From: Linnemannia elongata
Lineage: Eukaryota; Mortierellomycota; Mortierellomycetes; Mortierellales; Mortierellaceae
NCBI GenBank assembly: GCA_036320915.1
Contig: JAXBDG010000006.1
Coordinates: forward strand, 1,054,001-1,118,000
Reading direction: 5' to 3'
Length of the DNA stretch: 64,000 nt
The notes beneath the pieces were generated by a model. That model was not told the origin of the DNA. It did not search any database and saw nothing but the letters and a program-made list of their open reading frames with translations. Below, piece after piece: positions 45,653 to 56,413 of this stretch. The position numbers and the translations under genes are program-made. Every line of letters starts with the position of its first letter. Position 1 is the first letter of the stretch.

Positions 45653-47996
45653 GGTGCGGCTATGAAGCGACTGATAGGAAGTTTGCTTCGAGGAGTTGGA
45701 CTTTTACTTGTATAGTTAGGTGGTATCTGATGTGCGACCTGCGTGACAAAAGAGATAGACAACGACAAGACGAGGTGTTCAGTTGAAGAGGAAAATAAAA
45801 AGAGGGGTCGTATGCAAAAAGCGAAGGATGGCCAAAGAAGGGAGGAAGAAAGAAAGAAAGAAAGAAGAACGAAAGAAAGGGAAGAAAAGATGTGGGAAGT
45901 GGTGTGCCAGAGTGCGGGATAGATATTTAGAAAAGAAAGCGAGAGCGAAAAGCACATCATTGAAATGCCCTTCTTTTTGTTACAGTAAACCTCTAGCCAC
46001 CCACCCACCCACCCTTGCTTTCATTCGCAATTGCCATCGAAGTAGGTCTTCTCAATTGCTGCCTCCTTTTACAGCCCCTATCAAGTCTGTTACCGAGAGA
46101 GCGATCTAGAGCAACCCCCTTTTCATTTTTCTTTCCAAACTCTCACTATCTGAACTATCCGAGGACGAAATGAAAAAAAGGGTGAACAGAGAACTCCTTT
46201 GCCAACTGTGACAAGTAAAAGATAGGGGCAGGTGGAGGAGGAGTAAAAGGAAAGAAGGAAGCAGTATTTCATTCCCCTGAGATTCATGCAGCCGCAATTT
46301 TGGCGTTGTCTCTTTGTTCCCTCTGTTCTTTTGTTTGTGCTGTTTCTTTTGTTTTTTTTTGGTCCGTAGACAAAAAGAAGGGGTGTACAAGAGGAGCACA
46401 AAAAAGATGAGATGGTGTTGCGGTTGGCAAGATGAGCATGAGTGAGCGAAGAGGAGTGCGCGGTCCATGCTTCGCCTTTTAAGTTCACATACCTGCAAGG
46501 GTGATGTCGGATGAGTAGGGGAGGGTGAGTTGGAGGAAGAAAGAGGGGTGTCGAAGGAGACTGAGAAGAAGAGAAGAGAAGAGAAGAGATGATGGGCGAG
46601 TTGAGAGGGGTAGGGGGTGGAATGAGATGAAGAAGAGTAAGGAGCGTGGAGGAGGGAAGGGACTGGGGATCCTTTCCCTACTGGTCCACATATAACCCCT
46701 TCCAGTCACCCACAGAGCAACTATCAAAACGAATAGAGTTGTACCTGCGGTCTCATTGGCTCATTCTCTCCATCCACGTGCCCTGGAACCATCGAACCAT
46801 ACCTCCCTCCCTTTGTCTCTCATTCTTTCTTTGGCATTCATCACGCTCCGTCGTTGTTTTAGACCACTTTTGCCTGGAGTTCGTTTTCGTTCTTTCTCTC
46901 TTTCTCTCTTTCTCTCTTTCCTTGTTCTTGCAGCTGTCCCTCTCGATGCAATCGCATCGTTGGGTAGCACAGGACTAACATAACCCTGAAAAAAAAAAGA
47001 AAAAAAAAAAAGGAAAAACTGTGGTTCTCAACACGAGGGACTTGCATGCAAGCGTGACCATCCAAGCCTGCCTCTATCCAGCCCGCTTCTTTCGAGAGCA
47101 AACAGGGGGTGTGATAGTTTGTTTGTCCTGACTTTCTTTCCTTCTTTCTCCACTCCATCGTCAGGTCTTCTCTACCTTATCTCTGGTGGACCCGAATGAC
47201 GAATTTGTTCCCAACTGCATTGTTTTATTCTAAAACGTGTTGTTCAATAATGGCCAAGCCTGCCGCGTGTATTCTTTTTTTTTTACTTGCTTTTTTTGCC
47301 ACCTCCTCCTTGTACATGTTTGTGCATGCATCGTCAAAATAAAAAATCACGCTAGTGAGGTAGAGATAGATCTTTTTGAACATGTAGAGATACATCCATT
47401 CGTGAACATCCTCCAAAAGGTATATTTTTTTTCATTGCTTTGTTGTCTTTGCCGCAATTTGTCCGATACGTGGGTGTTTTTGTCAAGAGCAAAGACCTCC
47501 TTGTCAGGTTTGCCAATACTGTCCACAAAAAATGATGAAGACGAGAGTTGAGTAAAGAAGTAAGATAAGTACCACCTCTCCCTTTGTCCTTGGGCATAAA
47601 AATGGGATGATGACCGCATGGTCAATGGTTACCTCTGACGCGCTTTGTTTGTCTGGAATAGGATGGATGTCGGTTTGCAAAGCGACGCCAAACAAGCCAA
47701 AAAAAAAAAAAAAAATCCCTCAGCAAACAAACTCCGACACGTTTTTTGCCCTTCTCGGAATTGGTGGCGCTTATCGTGGCTTGGGATAAACAAGAACCCA
47801 TCATTGTGACTACACCTTTTGAGCACTTGCATGTGTGTGTGTTGAAGCCCAGTCCAGCAACAACCGTTCATTACATCAACCATCGCGTCTGTCGTTTTGC
47901 CATAAGCTAACCAACGACTAAACTAGCCAGCTGAACTACAAGGATTATTGACCGGCAGCAAAGAACAACTTGGGGCACAAGAACACTATAAAGAGC
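45653..47996. other. Intergenic region, including probable Kha1 5' UTR intron
   Basis: About 2.3 kb with no coding frame I trust. The minus strand has a TATA-like TATATG motif near 46688, then a GTATGT donor at 46492, consistent with a leader exon of the Kha1 gene. A GAAAG repeat lies near 45845-45880. The 47.0-47.9 kb part is AT-rich with an A run at 47701-47715. Confidence 0.5.
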
Positions 47997-49398
47997 ATGG
48001 CAGCAATTACTCCAAGGACAATGCTGTCCCTCCTCCCTCAGTCTTTCAAACTACAACGGCTCAGCTCACGGACAAGGCCTACAACGACATGCCAATTCAG
48101 GTACACCAATATCCTATCACCACACCTCTCCAGGAACAGTTTTCACTCAACAACACTTCGGAATAGATCCAGCCTCCATCATCAAAAGATTACCCCGCTT
48201 GCAACATATACCTGCCCTCAATCGACTCCGTCATTATCCGTCTTTGATCGAAAACTTGCCGCCGTATGTCAAGGCCAAAGCAGGAATCTTAGCGGCTTTG
48301 GTGGGTTTGGCAGCGGAAAAGGTGGCGATTCAGGAAAGACCCCCAGCTTACCGCCAAGCTTCAGGACCGGCAGCAAATGGGACATGCCTGCGCGGCCCTC
48401 CGACACTTCAGCGACTACACCAACTTCATTGTTGAAACGTCCTATCGTGCCAACCCCCAGGGCGTGGGACTCGCTCAAAGGTCGTCAGGCGGCTGACCCT
48501 GTTCCTGTCGAGGACAGTCAGGCAAATATCGAGCTGAATCTTAAGAAACTTAACGCCATCTCCAATGGTACGCATAGGAAGATGTCGTTGTTTGTCTTTG
48601 TGGCGCTGGTTAGATGTCGTTTGCAGACCCATTGGCAGCTAACACTTGTCGTTTCTGCTGTTTCTTGATGCTATAGTGACCAAAAAGAAGCAGGCTTACT
48701 CGCCATACTTGCTGATCTCCCAACTGCCGTCAACTGTCATGCCGGACGATATCAGGAGATTGGCGGACTCGAAGGACAGCATCAAGGACATTATCTTTCA
48801 CCGGAACCAATTCATGGAGTTCCAGAACAAGGTCACAGTTGTCTTCCGCTCCGCGACTGACGCTGTCGACTTTATTACTCAAAAGTATGGAAAGTTCGTG
48901 GGAGGCCACAAACTCAACATGACCATGGTAAGGTGAACGTGTGAAGAATGTCTTGTCACAAATTTTTGCTAGATCGGGAGTTTTGTGGACAAGTCTTTTG
49001 TATCCGCAGGATCTAAAACTGGATATAAACTAAAAATCGGACTCTTTCTTTTGTCAACCAAATAGCTCGACCCATACAACCCAAGGGACAAGCGCTCGAT
49101 TCCGCCCAACCTTCGATCAGAGCCATTCTCGGGGCATCTGGTGCTCATTTCAGGACTTCCTGCGGCCTCCCGGCCGGACCACTTGAGAACCGAGTTCCGT
49201 CGGTTCCAACTTATGGACACAACTGAGGCAGCCATCATTCCAGTACCATCAAAGCGGATGGCCTCCTCATGCCAATACTTGATCCGTCTCTCGAGTCGGT
49301 CTGAAGCATTCCGGTTTGTCAGGACATACCACAATACCTTCTTCCAGTACAAGGAGTTCCGGAAGCGATGCCCTATTCGGACAACTATTATTTACTGA
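47997..49398 (+). CDS. Putative mitochondrial RNA-binding protein with two RRM-like domains
   Basis: Three exons, 47997-48567, 48677-48927 and 49066-49398, give about 384 residues. The first 85 residues are rich in R, S, T and H with almost no acids (FKLQRLSSRTRPTTT), consistent with a mitochondrial presequence. A G/K-rich linker follows. From residue 205 YSPYLLISQLPSTVMPDDIRRLA...VVFRSATDAVDF has the beta-alpha-beta spacing of an RRM. A second copy begins GHLVLISGLPAASRPDHLRTEF and ends with IRLSSRSEAFRFVRTYH. The aromatic RNP residues are weak, so these are RRM-like, not textbook RRMs. A role in mitochondrial RNA metabolism or translation is inferred. The 3' end is 121 bp from the convergent LRR gene. 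Confidence 0.65.
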
Positions 49399-49519
49399 GC
49401 ACTTTTGGACATTGTATATCCCCACTGTTGCTCACGCACAGGAATAAATCACTTTGCATAGAACTTTGATGGTACGATTACTTTATTTGAGTGGCTGAAT
49501 ATGACATGTTTTCTTTTCA

Positions 49520-52500
49520 TTACAAGAACTGAAGAATAGTTATGATAGTGGTCAGAAAGACTACCAACATTGACCATTGAAGAGCCAGCGATCCTGCAGC
49601 ACCTGAAAACTCGTCGTATTTCTCTGGGTGTATCACGCGATCTGTATATAGTTTGAACAACGATGACTGTTAGTTACTATGCGATTAAGGCGAAAAGCGC
49701 GGACAGCCCTATCATGTCAGCCAAAACGAACGGAAGAAGGTGCTCTGTACCTCTACAGTCGAGATTACAGCGATAGGCCAGCGTGGTAGATGTTTCGACG
49801 GAGGAGTTGGGAGGACAAGCCGAGAACTCGTTTGGTTGAACGAGGCAGACGCCCATCAGAGTAGGCGCAGTAGCGATAGGGAATAGACCATCGAACTGGT
49901 TATAGTTGATCACCATGTACTCCATTCGAGTCAGATTCTGGAGCTCTACTGGTAGTGGGCCTGTGAACTCATTGTGTGCCAGGATCCTATCGAAAACAAG
50001 GAAGGAAAGAAAGTAACTCAAGCCTCAATATCATACCTAGAGAAATCGGGTAAATTTTTTTGAACACCAGAGATACAAGAGATAAAGGAAAAAGAAGGTG
50101 TATTACAGTCGTGTCAGGCTGATCATGTTGCCGATCCTGGGTGAGAGGTTCCCCGTCAGTTTGTTGTCGGGCAAGTCTAGCACTTTGAGGTTCTGAAGGT
50201 CGAAAAGCGCGTCGGGGAGCTCTCCTGAGAAATGGTTATCTGCCAGACTCCTAGAGAGCGCGTTCAGCAATTTCACAAGAGAATATTAACTAAAATTGAA
50301 AGAGAAAGGAGTATCCATTAATCATCCTAGTGAAAAGAGAAAAGGAAGAAGATGTACAGGAATTGGAGTTGTTTGCAACTGCCAAACTCTTTTGGGATTC
50401 GACCCTTGAACTCATTCGCGCGGGCAGAACTATGTAGATTAACATGAAAAAAGAGCTTGGTTAGCTGCTTGTAGTTTTAATCTAGTGTCACACAGTAGCA
50501 CTAATACAACACAAAAAAAAAAAAGAATTGAAAGGCAAGGAGGGTTCACTGCTTACAATCGCAAAAGACCAGCAAGAGCCCCGATTTCACTGGCAATGTC
50601 CCCCGTGAACCCATTCTGGTTGATGTTAATCACGTGTAGCTTTGTGAGCGAAGTGAAGAGACCTTCTGGAAGCAGACCGTCGAAGTCGTTATTAGCTATC
50701 GACCTATAACGTTTGGAATAGAGAGAATGTGAATTTCAGATATATAATGGACCCGACGCGAAAAGAAAGCAGCGCTCATGACCTGTTTTGAACGCACAAC
50801 TCAGTCAGTTGCTTGAGCTTCATGACTTCTTTGGGAAGTGAACCTTGCATGTAGTTGTTCTTGATGACTCTGAGACGACGCAGGCCGTTGCAATAGTGTG
50901 AATAAGAGTGGTAACAGGTCAAATCAAAAAGAAACAAAGACAGTAAGAGGAAGGGAGGCTGTGAGTAACGATGGCAGTAGTAATAGTCATTCCCTTTTGA
51001 CTCCAAACAAGCAGCCAACAACAGGCAACACATACAGCTCTTGAATGTTCACCATCTTAGTCACTGCTACGGGAAACTCGCCTGTGATCTGGTTGGAGCT
51101 AAGGTCTCTATTGTGATCATCCAAAAGTGCACAAATGATAAAAAAAGAGAACATGGCTCAGTGCACTGTTCAAACTCGCGCAAAGGATGGTCATATTGCC
51201 AAAATTAGAGATAAATTGGACGTTACAATCGTCTAAGGCGGGACAACTTGCTATAGGACTCGGGGATTGTTCCTGTTAGATCGTTGTTGCTGAGGTCTAG
51301 GATGAGTAGATTCACTAGTTCGCTCAGTTCTTCAGGGACAGGGCCCGTCAGACCGTTGTATCCTAAATGACTGTAGCATCAATGAAGAGTGAGCTAGTTT
51401 TCATGACAACAGACATTGGACATAGCATGCCTATTTTTTTTCTCTATGGTTAACCCACTTACAGCTCAATGATGTACCAGTCATCCTTGACATGGCCCCG
51501 AGGACCAGGCTTGACGGGGTTGTGTGTACGAAGGTCTCCATGGTCGTCATAGATGTCATCGTCCTCGTCATGACCATCATCATTATAACCGTCGTCTGGG
51601 TTTTGTCCGTTATCGTTGTAACCCTCGTCCGGGCTTTGTCCGTTCTCGTTGTTATCGTCGTCCGGTTGGTGTCGATTATCTGTGCCACCAGTGCTGTGCC
51701 CATGACCTCCATGTCTTCCATGCCCTCCATGATGAGGGTTACGGTCATGATGATAGTATGGCGGAGGAATTCGTTTACTTAGATGAGGTACTTGATCCTG
51801 TTGTTCTGTCCTGGGGCGATGAGTTGTAGCAGTTGCTACTGTGTAGCGACTGCTGACCAGGTCCTCATCATACGGTGGCCATGGCGGAGGAACAACTCCG
51901 TCAGGTCCGATACAGACTACCCCAAACCAACCACAGCAGTTATCCGGGTCCAACGTAGGCGAGGGATTGAAAAGCGATCCTTGGAGCGGATCGCTATCAT
52001 CATAGTCGTATGCTGGAGGCGATTGACGCGACGAAGTCGAAGGAGGTGATTTTTTTGTTGGACGTTGGGGTAGCGGAGGAACAAAGTCGTTGTCGTCGTC
52101 GCTGTTTTCGGGTGGAGGGTACTTGTCTCGCTTGAAACCAGGCCGTTGGGTACGACGACGGAGATCTGCGCCGGGCATTACTCTGTTATCATCTCCTCGG
52201 AATTGACCTCGGGGAGAGCTGATAGGGATACGAACGCTATCAACATACTGCCATCCATCCTGGTTGCTCCAATTGACGCCTCCGGAGGAGTTGTAGAATT
52301 TGCGAAGGATTTCGCATGATGTTTTGAGAGGGACGTGGACGAGGTTGAGGGTGATGGCTGCTCGGTTTCGAGGCTTCTCGTCTTCTTTTTGTTTTGCAGT
52401 GGGTGTTTCTGTGGTCTTTGTAGGGGTTGGTTTCGTTTGAGATCGAGCTGTGGTAGAGGTCGTTGGTTGTGAGGCTGGTGAATGGGTGCTGATGATGGGA

Positions 52501-52748
52501 GTTAGATGAGAGGGCGGAGGCGGAAGTGGAGGAGGAAGGACTTCGGGCTGGGTTCGGGGCAAAGGGAGCGATGAAGGTTGGATGGCTGGTGGGAGGTCGG
52601 GGCCGTCAGGTTCCGAGGTGTTGGATTCTGTTATTGGAGAAGAGGGAGGCAGGACAAGTGGTTCCTCTGCGGTCACTCGCCATAGCAAGCACAGGAGGAG
52701 CGCGGCTAGAAGACCTAGTCTCCAAGAATGGCGGATGTAGCGGGTCAT
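49520..52748 (-). CDS. GPI-anchored leucine-rich-repeat surface glycoprotein
   Basis: Nine exons: 52748-51463, 51370-51227, 51107-51036, 50869-50798, 50703-50557, 50429-50358, 50250-50107, 49986-49751 and 49641-49520. They give about 764 residues. A signal peptide (LGLLAALLLCLLWRVTA, to about 27) is followed by a P/S/T-rich stalk. Next comes an LRRNT-like segment (SCEILRKFYNSSGGVNWSNQDGW and CCGWFGVVC), split by a long D/N/G/H-rich insert. About nine plant-type LRRs follow, consensus L-x-x-N-x-F-x-G-x-L/I-P. The last exon is DEFSGAAGSLALQWSMLVVFLTTIITILQFL-like: a small-residue omega site, then a hydrophobic end, as in GPI attachment signals. Fungal LRR-GPI proteins are thought to work in cell-wall or adhesion functions. 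Reading through the last intron would end at 49677 instead. Confidence 0.85.
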
Positions 52749-53097
52749 ATTTGGAGAAAGAAGAAGAAGTGTGGTTGCAGAGTGGAGGTAGAAGGAGACA
52801 GAGACGGCAGGGCGACCTTTTCTTTTTATAAGGTCAACAAATGTAGTAAAGGGGAGCGAAAGACAGTAAAGAGAGTCAGTATAGAAGTGGATAGTAGACG
52901 CGTATTCATCTCTATCACTCGTCTTGTTGTGATCTATGCGGCACACGTAGTAAAGTTCCCCATAAGGCTTGTCGTATGCATCCCATCCCATCGAGAAGTT
53001 TTCTTTCTCTTTCACTTTCACTTTCTCGTTCACTTTCTCTTTTCTCGTTTCGATTGTTTGTTTCTTTCCATCTTTCATTCTTACCATCCTTCTCTCT

Positions 53098-53131
<34 letters not shown>

Positions 53132-53211
53132 CAACAATTCGCCACACCCCATTCTTTACACGAGCCTCCACCCTATCGAAGCCTTTGTGCGATTAATGCA
53201 CATGACCCACG

Positions 53212-53242
<31 letters not shown>

Positions 53243-53385
53243 GTTGAGAGGAACGCCGCTGTCTACTGTTCCAAATCGCAACGTTGTCCGTTCACCCCTC
53301 CTTTCGTCTCTTTCTGAATAAAACCCCTGCGTCCTCCATTTCTCATGTCCTTCACTCTTTTCAGTCAACTCATTCATTCGCCAGC
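52749..53385. other. Divergent promoter between LRR and F-box genes
   Basis: This 637-bp intergenic region is shared by two divergent genes. It holds CT-rich sequence and two homopolymer tracts (T at 53100-53131, A at 53212-53238). No gene seen. Confidence 0.6.
53100..53238. repeat. Facing poly(dT)32 and poly(dA)27 tracts
   Basis: A run of 32 T and a run of 27 A enclose 80 bp of unique sequence. The two could pair as a long A/T stem in RNA, or act as nucleosome-excluding promoter elements. Confidence 0.85.
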
Positions 53386-55368
53386 ATGACCTCACCTGTT
53401 GCAGCCTCTTCGTCACAGGAACGAGTCCTCCATATTCCTGAGCTCATGGAGGCTGTAGGCTCGCACCTGGTCGGCCGAGACCTTCTCGCCTGTATCCGCG
53501 TTTGCAACTTTTGGAACGAATTCTTCATCCCGATACTCTGGAACACTATCGACGACAGCCTCTACGCCTGGCCGAGGATCCTCCGCGAAAGCGACAATTG
53601 TCGATATCCCCTGAACGAAAACTGGCTAAAGAGCATTTTTGCAAAATACGGGAAACACATCCGGCACCTTATCATCCACTGGAGGGTCCTAATCGATATC
53701 GCGTACCTGGACAGAGCCTGCACCAACCTCCTTAGCATTCAGATCATGGACATCAAACAATACCATACCTACAATGAAAAGGTCACCGTGAGCAAAATCA
53801 AGTACCGAACCCCCGGTGGCTCCAACCTGCGACGATTCCCGAACCAACGACATTTTCGCGGGGTCGCTGGAGTTGTGCTCATTCCGGAACTCGAGGGCGT
53901 CTTTAGTCCGACAGCTATTCTACTGAAATCAGAGGAACGTCAGAAACGGGACTGGATGACTCAACAGTACTTTTGGATGCTCCTCCGACAGAATCAAGGT
54001 CTTCGGTCCATCTCCTTGCATCACGACCTGAACCTCCTCTCTGAGATAACGTCGCTTACGTTCGTCTACGACACCCTGGCCATGCTCCCGAGTCTCACCT
54101 CGCTCGAAAATTGTCTCTATGTCCTCGACTACACAGTTCTTCTGAGGCGGGTCCCTAGTCTCCGTAATTACACATCACTCCCTATCGTCCGGATGCCCGC
54201 CACCGGTCCAGTCGGACCGTTCTGGAATCTGAACAGTCTGAAAATAACGGCCTCAGTCGCCTTGGGCACGATAGACCGGATGCTGCGGTCTCTTCCTGGT
54301 CTTACAACGCTGCACTTGTGGAGCCTTCACAACATCATCAGCCAGACAGCCCCGTCGTCATCGCCAGCACAGCGATCCTTTACCGAGGAAGTAATAACAG
54401 ACATACGACCTTTCTCGACAACCTTCCACCTTAAGACACTTATCCTCGAAACCCAGCCGGATAATGTATTCAGGAATCAAGACGAGACTAACACCGTCTT
54501 TGCGTGCTTTCCAGACCTCGCAGTGATTCATTGCACCAACATGAGCCCGGAAGTAGGACAAGCCGCCTCACAATTTTGTCCGCGCCTCGAGCAAGTCTGC
54601 CAGCTGACCGATGGTGACTCGATCTGCGGTCAGTACTACCTGAGAAACATTTTCCCCTTCTATACTGACTCGCCAAAGATCAACTCTCAGGGTCCCCTCT
54701 TCCGTTCTTGTCGATCTCTTCGCGTCTTTGATGCGATCCAACACGCATTCGATGCAGAGTACATCTCCAACGTCACCTGGGTCTGCGTGGGGTTGGAGGT
54801 CTTCCGGTGCCAGATTGTTGGACTGAAGCGGTTGAACGAGTGCGGACATTCGGTGCTTAGCTACATCACCGAGTCTGGGCTGGCGGAAGAAGAGTGCTCA
54901 AATGAGGAGCGGCGTGTCCTGGAGGAGGTTCGGGCTTGCAAGTACTTGCACGAGGCTGTTTACGACCAGCTGAGTCGACTCACCAAGCTTCGAGTCCTGG
55001 ATTTGGGCTACGAGTACCGTCGTGGCACACACTACCGGAAACGATACACCGTTGGTGGGAATGAGTACCGCGTCTATGGCTTAGTGATTAGAGACACTTT
55101 GCAATTGTCCTTGACTTCGGGTCTGGACCGACTGTCAACTTTAAAGAATCTGCAAGTGTTTGGTTTTGAAGGGGTGGACCATGAGATGGACCTGCCTGAA
55201 TTGGAATGGATTGCCGAGCACTGGCCAAATCTGAGAGTTATGCGTGGACTCCAGAAGGATGATCGCCACGCATATCTCAAGCCTGACAAGATGCAACGCT
55301 TGCTGCGAAAGGCGATGCAATCCCTCCGCCCAGATATACGACACGAGTCAGGAAAGAAGTACGATTAG
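53386..55368 (+). CDS. F-box/LRR-like protein (cluster member 1)
   Basis: A single exon of 660 residues. The start is the ATG at 53386; an in-frame stretch upstream has no ATG. Residues about 13-60 are an F-box-like segment: HIPELMEAVGSHLVGRDLLACIRVCNFWNEFFIPILWNTID. F-box proteins link substrates to the SCF ubiquitin ligase through Skp1. The remainder has irregular leucine-rich repeats (LRSISLHHDLNLL, LTTLHLWSLHNI, LTKLRVLDLGYEYRRG, LKNLQVFGFEGVDH), which would be the substrate-binding arc. The C-terminal block LPELEWIAEHWPNLRVMRGL is shared with the other cluster members. No partner or substrate can be inferred. It faces the truncated copy tail to tail, 52 bp apart. Confidence 0.85.
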   Translation: MTSPVAASSSQERVLHIPELMEAVGSHLVGRDLLACIRVCNFWNEFFIPILWNTIDDSLYAWPRILRESDNCRYPLNENWLKSIFAKYGKHIRHLIIHWRVLIDIAYLDRACTNLLSIQIMDIKQYHTYNEKVTVSKIKYRTPGGSNLRRFPNQRHFRGVAGVVLIPELEGVFSPTAILLKSEERQKRDWMTQQYFWMLLRQNQGLRSISLHHDLNLLSEITSLTFVYDTLAMLPSLTSLENCLYVLDYTVLLRRVPSLRNYTSLPIVRMPATGPVGPFWNLNSLKITASVALGTIDRMLRSLPGLTTLHLWSLHNIISQTAPSSSPAQRSFTEEVITDIRPFSTTFHLKTLILETQPDNVFRNQDETNTVFACFPDLAVIHCTNMSPEVGQAASQFCPRLEQVCQLTDGDSICGQYYLRNIFPFYTDSPKINSQGPLFRSCRSLRVFDAIQHAFDAEYISNVTWVCVGLEVFRCQIVGLKRLNECGHSVLSYITESGLAEEECSNEERRVLEEVRACKYLHEAVYDQLSRLTKLRVLDLGYEYRRGTHYRKRYTVGGNEYRVYGLVIRDTLQLSLTSGLDRLSTLKNLQVFGFEGVDHEMDLPELEWIAEHWPNLRVMRGLQKDDRHAYLKPDKMQRLLRKAMQSLRPDIRHESGKKYD

Positions 55369-55420
55369 TTTTTGCAGAAATATACTCCTGTTCTTTAAGT
55401 AATTGTTTTTCAGCTGTATT

Positions 55421-56206
55421 TTATTCACCCAGAGAAATGTTTGTTCGGTATGTTTGCAATCCAGGAAGCATATCCAAAAGTCGCTGTCGGTCGAGAGCAA
55501 CAACATTATTCTCAAGCTCACAGAGCTGCAACAACGATCCCAAGATCTCATAGATAAAGTGTGGGTCTTTGATAGCACACAGGCGATTGAACCCACTGTC
55601 GAGTCGCAGACTCCTCAGACCGGGGTTTTGTCGTACCAGCATCCAGAACCGCTGCACAGTCTCCCAGTCTCTCTTCTGCTGATCAGGTGTTCGGTCGTTG
55701 GCCGTCAAGGGTGCCAGCATCCCTTCGAACAGAGGTGATAAGGTCCTTCCTGTCTGGGCGGTCGGATTCCCGGGTCGGTATCTAGTCGCAGCCTGACCCA
55801 TAATCTGGTTACTATGCCACCGTTCTTCCCGCTCTTCCTCCTCGGTGATATTCTCGCTGACATCAAACGTCGATAGGACCTGGACGTTGTTACAGCGACT
55901 ACTGCTGTCGCTGGTGATGTCGACCAGGATTTTCCAAGTGATGGTGAGGTGTCGAATCAGATGTCCATGCTTGGAAAAGATATCTCGCAACCAGGCTTCA
56001 TCCTGCTCGCCAAGAGAGTCTTCCGAGTCGTAGAGAGACAGGATGGTGGGCCAAGCGTACTTTCGGTCGTCGATAGTGTGCCAAAGGACTGGAAGGAGAG
56101 TCTTGTGCCAGAGGTAACTGACTTGAATGCAAGCGAGGAGGTCTGGAGGGTCTATATGGCTGGCAATGGCGCGCAGGATTTCGGGCATTATCAGGGTGTT
56201 GTTCAT
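55421..56206 (-). CDS. Truncated F-box protein (cluster member 2)
   Basis: An intact frame of 261 residues from ATG 56206. It is homologous to the N-terminal 40% of cluster members 1 and 3. The F-box segment MPEILRAIASHIDPPDLLACIQVSYLWHKTLLPVLWHTIDD is present, and later blocks (RDWETVQRFWMLVRQNPGLRSLRLDSGFNRL) align with the start of the repeat region. It stops in LLDMLPGLQTYRTNISLGE, where full-length members continue for another 380-400 residues. Only 52 bp separate its stop from the stop of member 1, so the missing 3' half is gone, not frameshifted. It may be a decaying gene, or may act as an F-box without a substrate arm. Confidence 0.7.
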   Translation of the reverse strand: MNNTLIMPEILRAIASHIDPPDLLACIQVSYLWHKTLLPVLWHTIDDRKYAWPTILSLYDSEDSLGEQDEAWLRDIFSKHGHLIRHLTITWKILVDITSDSSSRCNNVQVLSTFDVSENITEEEEREERWHSNQIMGQAATRYRPGNPTAQTGRTLSPLFEGMLAPLTANDRTPDQQKRDWETVQRFWMLVRQNPGLRSLRLDSGFNRLCAIKDPHFIYEILGSLLQLCELENNVVALDRQRLLDMLPGLQTYRTNISLGE

Positions 56207-56413
56207 CGTGAAGGAGAAGAGAATGGTCGAAGGAGAAAAAAAGCATCGAAAGCATGAAAAAGTATGGGAAAAAATGATCACAGGGTGTGGCGGTGCTGTA
56301 CCGACTGCGGTCACTTCAGTTTCTCAACCGCAGTTGTAAAAGGTACAAAATAGACCAATATATTAATTAAAAATGATACTAACATGGTCAAAAGCCGGCT
56401 TATTTGGGCATTA

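Noticed and set aside
51459..53171. Extension of the LRR protein upstream of 52748
   Set aside because: The lysine run comes from the T32 tract in the promoter. A proper signal peptide begins at the ATG at 52748.
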